A stretch of DNA of 28,942 nt from Blastocladiella britannica (Eukaryota > Blastocladiomycota > Blastocladiomycetes > Blastocladiales > Blastocladiaceae): NCBI GenBank assembly GCA_025349905.2, contig MU624718.1:1-28942 (forward strand), read 5' to 3'. Position numbers and translations under genes: made by a program. Below are positions 10,627 to 19,203 of this stretch, piece by piece. The first letter of the stretch is position 1, and every line of letters starts with the position of its first letter. A model generated the notes under the pieces. That model made no database searches. It was given only the letters and a program-made list of their open reading frames with translations, and was not told the DNA's origin.

Positions 10627-12248
10627 ATGACCACGTACGTGTTTTTCATACGCGTCGCTTGATCGCTCCATCCACGTTTTCATTGCTCACCACACTCACA
10701 CGACGCCTCCGAAAAAAAAAAAAGCGCTGTCGCTGATATCGGCCTGATCGGCCTCGCCGTCATGGGCCAGAACCTGGTGCTCAACATGGACGATCACGGT
10801 TTTGTCGTGTGCGCCTTCAACCGCACCACCAGCAAGGTGGACTCGTTCCTTGCCAACGAGGCCAAGGGCACCAAGATTGTCGGCGCCCACAGCATTGAGG
10901 AGCTGTGCGCCAAGCTCAAGCGCCCGCGCAAGATCATGCTCCTGGTCAAGGCCGGCCAAGCCGTCGACGACTTTATTGCCCAGCTGCTCCCCTTCCTCGA
11001 GCAGGGCGACATTATCATTGACGGCGGCAACTCGCACTTCCCCGACTCGATCCGCCGCACCAAGCAGCTCGAGGGCATGGGCCTGCTCTTTGTCGGCGCC
11101 GGTGTCTCTGGTGGTGAGGAGGGTGCCCGCTACGGTCCCTCGCTCATGCCCGGCGGTTCCCCTGCCGCTTGGTACGTTTTCCTCATTTTTTGTTTGTTTC
11201 ATTAGTCCCTTTCATTGACATCCAAAAAAAAAAAAAAAGGCCTCACCTCAAGCCCATCTTCCAGGCCATCTCGGCCAAGGCGGACGGCGAGCCGTGCTGC
11301 GACTGGGTCGGCGAGACTGGCTCGGGCCACTACGTCAAGATGGTGCACAACGGCATCGAGTACGGAGACATGCAGTTGATTTGCGAAGTGTACCACATCA
11401 TGAAGACGATGCTCAGCATGGGCCACGAGGAGATTGCGCGCACCTTCACCGACTGGAACCGCGGCGACCTCGACTCGTTCCTGATGGAGATCACGTCCGA
11501 CATTCTCAAGTTCAAGGACGAGGACAACACGCCGCTGGTGGAGAAGATCCGCGACACGGCCGGCCAGAAGGGCACGGGCAAGTGGACCGCCATTTCGGCC
11601 CTGGACCTCGGCACGCCCGTGACGCTGATTGGCGAGGCGGTGTTTGCGCGGTGCCTGTCGGCGCTCAAGGACGAGCGTGTGCGCGCATCGACGATCCTGT
11701 CAGGCCCCAAGCCGGGCGTGGACGCGCACTTTTCGGGCGACAAGGCACTGTTCCTCAAGGACCTGGAGAATGCGCTGTACGCGGCCAAGCTGATTTCGTA
11801 CGCGCAGGGCTTTATGCTGCTGCGCGAGGCGGCCAAGGAGCAGGGCTGGACCCTCAACAATGGCGGCATTGCGCTCATGTGGCGCGGCGGCTGCATTATC
11901 CGCTCGCGGTTCCTCGGCGACATCAAGAAGGCGTTTGAACGCAACAACGCCCTCGAGAACCTGCTGTTTGACCCCTTCTTCAAGAACGTGCTGGACCGCA
12001 CCCAGTCGTCGTTCCGTCGCGTCGTGGCCCAGGCCGCGCTCCTCGGCGTCCCGACCCCGGCCATGGCGTCGGCGCTGGCGTTCTACGACGGCTACCGCAC
12101 CGCATACCTGCCCGCCAACCTGCTCCAGGCGCAGCGCGACTACTTTGGCGCGCACACGTTTGAGCGCACCGCCAAGCCCGGCGTGTGGGAGCACACCAAC
12201 TGGACTGGTCGTGGCGGCCGTGTTGCGTCATCGACGTACAATGCCTGA
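10627..12248 (+). CDS. GND1: 6-phosphogluconate dehydrogenase, decarboxylating (3 exons, 487 aa)
   Basis: Exons are 10627-10634 (only 8 nt), 10725-11171 and 11240-12248. Introns of 90 and 68 nt are both phase 2 and fit exactly. The enzyme (EC 1.1.1.44) oxidises 6-phosphogluconate to ribulose 5-phosphate and CO2 with NADP+, in the cytosolic oxidative pentose phosphate pathway. The N-terminal Rossmann motif [30 protein letters not shown], the active-site block [19 protein letters not shown] and the C-terminal GRGG...SSTYNA are all present. Length is normal for the family (about 480-490). Without the first two exons' splice the protein would lack its initiator, so the MTT start comes from the tiny exon. 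Both introns have long A runs directly before the acceptor AG. Confidence 0.97.
10635..10724 (+). other. intron with poly(A) acceptor, 6PGDH intron 1
   Basis: The intron starts GTACGT after only 8 coding bases and ends in a run of twelve A followed by AG-C. The usual pyrimidine tract is absent next to the acceptor; pyrimidines lie further upstream (CTCACCACACTCACACGACGCCTCC). Phase 2 on both sides restores [13 protein letters not shown] second intron of the gene (11172-11239) ends with fifteen A before the G. Confidence 0.8.
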
Positions 12249-12354
12249 TTTTTTATTTTTGCATAATAAATTTTGTCCCTTTTAATCACGATAAGCGCCA
12301 TGAGAAATGTAAAAAGTTTATTTATGGCCATACTTTTTGATTCCTGGAAGCCTG

Positions 12355-12362
12355 TATAAATA
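12355..12362 (+). promoter_or_regulatory. TATA box of the Cache-like sensor gene
   Basis: A perfect TATAAATA lies 50 bp before the ATG at 12412, in a 163-bp AT-rich spacer between the 6PGDH stop and this gene. It is the best TATA box in the window. Confidence 0.5.
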
Positions 12363-12411
12363 CCCTTTGCAATCCCATTGAGGTTTCGGTCCCATCAAAT
12401 CACACACGCAA

Positions 12412-14115
12412 ATGTCATCCACCAAGATTGCCCGGGATCGGCTTAGTTCCACCACGTCCAAGGCATCCGAGGGAGCAATGTCCAACGGCTCTCATTCAGG
12501 TATGCCTGAAGCGGGAACAGGCAGCGAGAACCATAAAGAGGCCAAGACATCTCGTACCGGATCGCGGCGGGGATCCTTTACATCGATGAGCATGACGAAC
12601 CTCAAGGCAATGATCCCGCGTTTGCCCATGGCCGTGCTGCTGGCATTCCTTGTGGGCGGATCCCAGATCATGCTTGCGCTCGTGAGCCGCCAGATCCCGG
12701 CCAACGTGGGCACGGCTACCGCCATCAGGTTTGGGGCCGACTTGCAAAGTGCAAAACTCGATCAGACTGTCTCCAACCTGCAAGTGCATGTCGATACGGC
12801 TGCGCGGCTCGCTCGGATCCAGCGGGCCAACTGGAAGTCCGGTGTGTTTGGCGTGAGTACCCCGCAGCTCAAGACTCAGACCATGACCGAGCTGCTGGCC
12901 ACCCTGCTCGTGTATGATGGTGTGGTCTCGACTCAGTCGTTTACCACTGCTGCAGGCGGACTTGTGCGTTGCACTTCATTTTTTCAATTGGGATCCATCG
13001 AGTGAATGACTTTTTAATTCTAGAATGGATACTATGCGTCGTATAATGCAACCACCGGCAAGACAGACTACACGGCGTGGATCACGGACGAGCAGACTAT
13101 GAACTACGAGCAATGGACAATTGATCCCGCACACCCAACCACGGCACTGGCCGTGACCGACTCGCAGGCAAACTACAATGGCAATACGGGCGCATGGGTG
13201 ACCCAGGTGCAGCCCATCAATGCCAACAGCCCGCCCGTGTGGTCGCTGGCGTACGCGTGGGGAGGGATCATTTGGCTGACGCTGAGCTACGCACTCTTTG
13301 ACAGCAACGGCGCGTACGTCGGCGTGGCGTGCACCGACCTGGACCTGGGCTTCATCTCCAGCACCCTCACCAAACTGATCCGGTCCGACCCGATCATGGC
13401 GTCGTCGTACATGTACGTGTTTGAGACGGCCACCACGGTCGCGATTGGCGCGTCCGACCCCAAGCAGCAGCTGCTCGACACCGACAAGGACGGCAATAGT
13501 CTGTCGCTGAACCTGACCCAGCTTGCCGGCCGCGACCCCAAGCTCGGCGCCGTCAACAACTATCTCACGTCCAAGCGGCTTCAGCTGACTGACGCGGCGG
13601 CCAAGAGCTTTACCGTGCCCGGGTACCTGGTGCAGATCCACCCAGTGACCCCGAGCGACCCGCAGCTGGTGATTTCGTGGGTGATCATCCAGCTGCTGCC
13701 CGAATCGACCATCTCGGTCCCGATTGCGCAAGGGACAACCACGTCGGCATGGGTCGCATCGGGCCTGTCGTTTGCATCGGCGATTCTGTCGATCCTGTTT
13801 GCGCTCGGTATCTCGAGAGTGCTGGGACATGTGTGGAACGAAATGATGGCCCTGTCACGGTTCGAGTTCCACAATGTCATTTCCAACCGCACCGAGCTCA
13901 AGCGCACGTCGCGGATCAAGGAGGTGTTTGAGCTGCAGGCTGCCTTCTTTTCGCTCGTCCAGGCCTTTTCGCGCCAGATGAAGGAGGGCCGCCGGTCGGA
14001 TGTGTCCACGTCCATCAATAGCCAGTCGCAAACCGGGACCAAGATGGGCGGTGCCGCGACGCGCACTGGACACGCGGCAGTGCCTGCTGCTAGCGGGACC
14101 ATTCCTTGCGCTTAA
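12412..14115 (+). CDS. two-TM membrane sensor with Cache-like extracellular domain (2 exons, 547 aa)
   Basis: Exons are 12412-12963 and 13024-14115. The 60-nt intron (GTGCGT...TTCTAG) is phase 0 and has an ATGAC branch-like site. The layout is a Ser/Thr-rich cytosolic N-terminus (1-70), TM1 (about 73-92), an extracellular domain of about 330 residues, TM2 (about 426-448) and a 100-residue cytosolic tail. The ectodomain starts with a long helix and later has YNATTGKTDYTAWI, WSLAYAW and GAYVGVACTDLDLGFISSTL, which resemble the small-molecule-binding dCache fold. The tail begins with an amphipathic region (RIKEVFELQAAFFSLVQAFSRQMKEGRR) like the linker that precedes signalling domains in zoosporic-fungus receptors and cyclases. 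No kinase or cyclase follows before the stop at 14113-14115. It may act through a partner or be a shortened paralogue. The dCache call is by pattern, not by alignment. Confidence 0.75.
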
Positions 14116-14218
14116 ATGTTGGGCTGGACAGTTGGTTGCTGAAATTGGGATGCGCCTGTAATCGCGTAAAGCAGTAAAGCAGTAATAATAATAAAACGCA
14201 GTGTATAAAAATGCTATT
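14116..14218. terminator. shared 3' region of two convergent genes
   Basis: These 103 bp lie between convergent stops. They contain the direct repeats GTAAAGCA-GTAAAGCA-GTAATAATAATAAAA and a TATAAAAA near the minus-strand stop. The AT-rich content fits overlapping polyadenylation signals for both genes. Confidence 0.4.
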
Positions 14219-17200
14219 CTAGGCCCAAGGGTTGGGCTCGGTGTCGATGCGCGGGCTATCAATAGGTGCTATAGTCATGACTGGGGTGGATGATTGAGGC
14301 AAAGTCGGTTGAGATGTGGGATCGGCAGCCCAAGCGTTAGACTCCCCGTCATCAAGGGAAGCACGTTTGACCATCTCAACGTCCGCGGACTCGGGTGTAG
14401 CTGCCACCGTTGATGCTGGGAGATCTACATCAGAAGCAGCCGCAGGCGAAGCAGCCGCGGGAGGAGGAGCAGCCGCATCAAAAGTAACCGCAGGAGGAGG
14501 AGCAGCCGCAAGAGTAGATGCTTCCTCGGTGGGGGGCAAGGCCGCGCCTCCTTCGCCGCCAAGGGAATCCGCGACACGCGACATGACCGAGAGCGAGTCG
14601 GCCATGTGCCCAATCTCGGCCTGCTGCAGATGGGCAATGACCGACGCCTTCCCCGTGCGTTTCCGCGCCTCGCGCTCGGCTGCTTCGCGCTCCTTGGCAA
14701 TACGAGCTTGCTCGTCGATGCGGTGCTCGGCCTCGCGATCGCGGTTGAGCAAGAACTCGGGGTCGTCGCGAGTCACACGAATGCCGACGTGCCGCAGAAT
14801 CCGAGGCATGTTCACGCGGTACGACAGGTGGCCGTTGACCAGGGCGGTCAGGTCAACGTCGTCAATTCCAGGGACCCGGGCCGGTGCCAGCCCAGCAACG
14901 CTCCATGCGACCGAAGTTGCGCGGAACAGAAACCCGAGGATCCAGTCGTTGGACACGTAGCCATTGACGAACTTGCCCGCCACCACCGACCGCGCCAGCC
15001 GCCATTGCTCGCCCGTCGGCGTCACTGGGCTCCCAAAGAGATGCACACTGTCCACCACGCCATAGCACTTGTGCTGCGCAAGTTCGAGGAGACAGTAGAA
15101 AATCACACGCGCGCCGAGCGAGTAGCCAATCAGTGACACGGGGCGACCTTCTTGTACCTGCTGCACCAGCGCGTCGGCAAGCAACTGCCCGGCCTTTTTC
15201 GCGCGCGAGAGGGCGTTTTGCCACGGGTTGTCGATCAGGTAGCCGATTTTGAGGAGGGCCAGCGGCCACGCCAGCGCAGCAAGCAATCCGTGAAGCATCG
15301 TGACCATGAGCGCCTGCTGGACAGCCGTCGAAATCACCTCGCCCGCAATCATCTTGAGGGCGGACCCGAGCTCGCGCAGCAGCTCTGGTTCCCAAATAAG
15401 AGAAAAGTGATCCCCCTCGAGCGGTTCAACCACGGTATATGGGAGCGCGAGATCGGTCGCGTGCTCGTCCGTCTTGGCAAGCCAGCCGCCAACCGTGAGC
15501 AGGACGTTCATGCGGTGGCTCACCGACACTGGGTACAGTGCAAAATCGGTCACGCCGCCCATTCGTTTCGCCATTTTGGACTGGGCAACACCTGTTTTTT
15601 TTTTGTCGTTGTGAGTTTGGCCGCGTGCAATCCAACAAAACGATTAGAACGGACGGACCAGATCCAGTCAGGGTTGCGCTGGTGGTAATCAAGGCAACGC
15701 CGCCAGTGCCAGAGAGAAACGAAGTCGTGCCAGTCAGTCCGACGCCAGTGAACGCGGCGCCCAAACCGGCGCCAATCAATGGGGCAGCGAGGCCCGCCGA
15801 GAGCCCCAGCACCAGGCCGCCGCCGACGGCCGCCGCCGCCATGGCAACAAGGCGCTTTCCGCGATCGCGCTTGGACCGTGCCTCCATGTCGCGTGCAAAG
15901 TCCTCGCGGGCCGCTGCACTGGGATCACCGCGCATGAATCCTGCCGCGCGTGCCGCATGCCGTTCGACGCGAACCACATCGAGAGGTGGCAGCAACAGCC
16001 AGTGGGCGAGTGCCCGAATGGTGGCGCGCGAGCGTGCATCGTAGCGACCATCGGCAGTGGCAGCAAAGAAAAAATCGACCAGGACCGCATGCCGCACGTC
16101 CTCGCGGGTGAGTATGAGCGGGGGCAGCGCTGCGTCAGGGTCGACCGGAGACGCACCTGTGGCTGGGATCGAGGATGTGGAGCGCGACCGCGAGCGGCGT
16201 GTTATGGAGGCAGCACCGGTGCGTTTGGTTGAGCGGCTCGATGCGGCCGACGATGGCCGGCCGTGTGCGGGCGACGGTGACAAGGCAGCAGGCATGGAAG
16301 CGACCCGGCCTCGCTGCGGGTGGTCCTCTGAATCAGAGCCAGCATCGCCGTCGCCACCACCGTCACCGCCATGCGAGGCGACCTCCGAGTCCGAGTCGGG
16401 CTCGGGCGCCGCCAATTCCACGCCAGGAGCGCCATCGGGCTGATCGGGATAATAGTTGTCGCCGGGCAGCGCTGCGTACTCTGGCAGTGGGACGTGGCCG
16501 TCCTCCTCCTCGCCCCCGCTGCGTGTACCCTCGCCGCTGTCGCCACCGCCGTTCTTGCCGCCCTGGCTGCGCTTGGGATGCGTGCTGCCTCCGCGGGCAG
16601 ACCCAGCGGCGCCATCCGTATGCGAAGTTGCTGGTGAAGACGAGGAGGGTGATGAGGCGGCTCCTCCGTTCGCAGCGGATGCAGCTGATGCAGCAGCACC
16701 GCCCTTGCGCCGACTAGTGCGCTTACTCTCGGCGTCGGCCAGAGCGCGTACGGCGTCGCGTTCTGCCTGCTCCTTGTTGCGCAGAACCTCCTCGCGCTCG
16801 CGCTTGCGCTCCAGGCGCCAGCGATCAAGCACCGCGGGCGGAACCAGCGCCGCCGCCAGGTCCAGCGGATCGACGCGGCCGGCGCGCTGTGCTGTGAGCC
16901 GTTCCACCATGTCGATCTCGCGGGCGTCGGTGATCCCGCACCGCGCATACACGCGGCGTAGCAGCCGATGTGCCCACACGCCGTGCGCCTGCACCGCCAC
17001 GTGCACCGCCTTGCAGTTGGCAAAGTCGAGGCCATCCAGCACCGTCTGCGACGCCGCAAATGCCAGCGCCGCGTACGGCAGCTTCTGTTGCGCGCCTAGC
17101 AGCGCCGAAGCCGTGGCCACCTGCGGGTCCTGCGACGTTAGCTCGCGGGACGACGCCAGCGCCGCCCGGTCTCCGAGATCGTCCGGGTCCTCGGTATCAT

Positions 17201-17534
17201 CGTCGCCGACGATTGCGCTGGGAGTCAGGAGTGCAGGCGGTAGGGGAGACCGCGTGCCTGACGCTGCCGATGACGATGAAAACGATGGACGCTGGCCAGC
17301 AGCCGACGACGCGGCGGAGCGGGTACTGACCATGGACGCAGAGCGGTCGCGCGGAGAAGCCATGCTATCATCTTCGTCTCCGTCTCCATCGCCGCCGGGA
17401 AGAGGCCGAGGCCCGAGGGTCGGCAGCTGCAGTGGTGGTAAAGCGGCGATGGTCGTTGGGAACGGAGAGGCAGTGCCACCAGCGCTTCTTGGCTCCACAG
17501 GGTGGTCGAGGGTGCGCGAGTCCGACAGGTCCAT
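14219..17534 (-). CDS. DUF726/TMCO4-family alpha/beta-hydrolase-like membrane protein (2 exons, 1082 aa)
   Basis: Minus-strand exons are 17534-15659 and 15591-14219. The 67-nt intron (15658-15592, acceptor preceded by nine A then CAG) is phase 1 on both sides. The family is the conserved TMCO4 group (yeast Mil1 belongs to it); biochemical role is unsettled. The conserved N-terminal block (YAALAFAASQTVLDGLDF... about 150-265) is followed by a Ser/Gly/Asp-rich insert of about 200 residues. Then comes a second conserved block (LILTREDVRHAVLVDFFF...) and a Gly/Ala-rich double hydrophobic segment (about 562-600). After the splice the hydrolase core has LIGYSLGARVIFYCL with Ser about 783 as the nucleophile elbow, HLFGSPVTP and NGYVSNDWILGFLFR. 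A charged coiled-coil-like stretch and a low-complexity Ala/Pro tail end the protein. Its stop lies 103 bp from that of the sensor gene. Confidence 0.9.
14459..14510 (-). repeat. imperfect direct repeat inside the TMCO4-like gene tail
   Basis: Two copies of GGAGGAGGAGCAGCCGCA are separated by about 15 bp. On the coding strand they give two AAAPPPA units in the low-complexity C-terminal tail. Slippage in a GC-rich triplet tract is the simplest origin. Confidence 0.6.
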
Positions 17535-17691
17535 GGCGTGCGTGATATATGCACGCGCAGACCTTTAATTAAATTTTTTTTCTCTCAAGCGTACTTGTGC
17601 TAGCCAAGGGATTTAAAATAATGACACGTTGAACGAGTGTGGCGGAAGGGATGGGAAAAGAGAAACAGTTAATATTCCCAATTACTTCGAG
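17535..17691 (-). promoter_or_regulatory. spacer between two minus-strand genes
   Basis: This 157-bp AT-rich spacer is the promoter of the TMCO4-like gene and the 3' boundary of nothing downstream on that strand other than the end of the b561 gene. Next to the ATG it holds an inverted repeat, GCGTGC at 17536-17541 and GCACGC at 17551-17556, around GTGATATAT. It also has a T run at about 17574. No gene is seen. Confidence 0.3.
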
Positions 17692-18980
17692 TTACTTGGT
17701 GGGTGACGCCGCCGCCGATGCGAGCAACAGATTGGTATCTTCCATGGCGGCCCGCAAAGCCTTCCGCCGGTAGACCTCAGCAACAACAAAGGCACATGCA
17801 ATCAAGCTCACCCAGGTAATGTTGAGGCCAAAAATGATCGAGTTCGAGCCGAGCATGATGTGGCCAAGGCACATGGTGACGATGGCACCGCACACCACCA
17901 GGTACCCGAGGCGTCGGTGCAGCATTCGCGCCAGCATCGTGAACCGGGTCCGGGTCCTCCGATCCACAATCGACCGGAATGTAATGGCTCCCGCTGTGGC
18001 CTGGAGCAACGTGCACGACAGAACCGTGATGGCCACCTTGGAATGGTTGGTCGAAAAGTGAACCACCGACGTGGATGCCACCGACGAAACGCCGGTCGCC
18101 GCCAGGAGGAGCATCGGGATCGCAATCCCGCCGGCGTGCAGGTGGTACCACCCCGGCCCCACCAAAAACTTGAGGTAGCGGGCAAAGAACACACTATTGC
18201 ATATAAAGGTGGTGAGATTCTCATTTGCAGCTCATGTGAAAAGAATGTAGTAAATATGTACTTCATGGGACCCCAAAAGGTCATGGCCGAGGCCATACAG
18301 CACGCATGCACAACCAGCGACGTCTTGCGCGGAACCATGGCCGGCAGCGGAGTCACAGTGGTCGTGGCAGTGGTGGCCATAAGCTGCGAGATCGCATCCG
18401 CCGACCCCCACTTGAGTGAATTGTACTGGAAGCGACCAGCGGAATCGTGGGAGGGGAAACTGGCAAGCGACACGGTCCGAAAGCCACTTTCATAGACCGC
18501 CCATGACATGTCCATGTCGGTGTCGACAAGCTGCTTGTCGGCGGCGCGGCCAGTGCCAGAGCTGGCCACTGGACGGCGCACGACCAGGTGGTGGTATCCG
18601 TGCTCGTCGGGAAGCTCAGTGGTGCTGATCAGCTGCAAGTTTTGCTCGGGGGCGAAATCGGGCTTCGAGTACCCTGTTGACCAGCGGCGAACCAAGTTCC
18701 ATGTAGCGAGATTGTCAATGGGCTCGATCGTCGGCCAAGCAAAGATCATGTCCGTGGCGTCCATGCCGGCACCAATGCCGATCGAGATCCACCCAGCGCG
18801 AACGGTGGTCTTGATCAGCATGTCGACAGTCGTGCCGTTGTAGGATGTTGGGGTCGCGGCGTAGCAGATCTTAGCACCGTCGCCAAAGCACTGGAGTGTC
18901 GAGGCGGCTCGTGCGGCCACAATGAAGTTGCTGGCGGCGACGAGGGTCAGCAGCACGCTAGTACTGGTGTTGGGGCGCAT
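17692..18980 (-). CDS. DOMON domain-cytochrome b561 membrane protein (2 exons, 406 aa)
   Basis: Minus-strand exons are 18980-18262 and 18193-17692. The 68-nt intron (GTACAT...AATAG) is phase 2 on both sides. A signal peptide (residues 1-26, VLLTLVAASNFIVAARA) is followed by a DOMON domain with GWISIGIGAGMDATDM (63-78), which usually binds haem or sugar. A b561 module with about five TM helices follows. It has candidate haem-ligand histidines at 225 (VVHACCMASAMTF), 257/259 (WYHLHAGG), 285/290, 332 (LHRRLGYLV) and 351. Such proteins carry electrons across a membrane, for example to extracellular ferric or sugar-linked acceptors. The ATG at 18980 is chosen because it gives a clean signal peptide; an in-frame ATG at 19046 would add 22 residues before it. 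Only after splicing does the first b561 helix join the rest. Confidence 0.88.
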
Positions 18981-19203
18981 ATATATTTGGGTTCTTTGCA
19001 AGGTGCGCGATGTGAAACGGAAAGACGATTGATGTGAAATGCCCAATTTTTCTCACTCAACTTCCTCACTGTGAAGCACACGTCCATCAGCGACGTGTAT
19101 CGCTCACCAAAGAGGCCAGTCAAAAAGTAAAATGAGATGAATGAAATGGAAAAAGTATGCGTCGTCGTCACCGTGCTCTCTTTCGCAACCAAACGCTCAA
19201 AAT
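18981..19203. promoter_or_regulatory. divergent promoter region
   Basis: This 223-bp region separates the b561 gene (minus) and the checkpoint gene (plus). It has ATATATTT next to the minus-strand start and a C/T-rich stretch (CACCGTGCTCTCTTTCGC) before the plus-strand start. It would shrink to 160 bp if the plus gene used the ATG at 19141. Confidence 0.4.

Noticed and set aside
19141..19203. Upstream in-frame ATG for the checkpoint gene adding 21 residues
   Set aside because: The stretch looks like a C/T-rich leader and the ATG at 19204 follows CAAAAT, a better start context. It cannot be excluded without transcript data.
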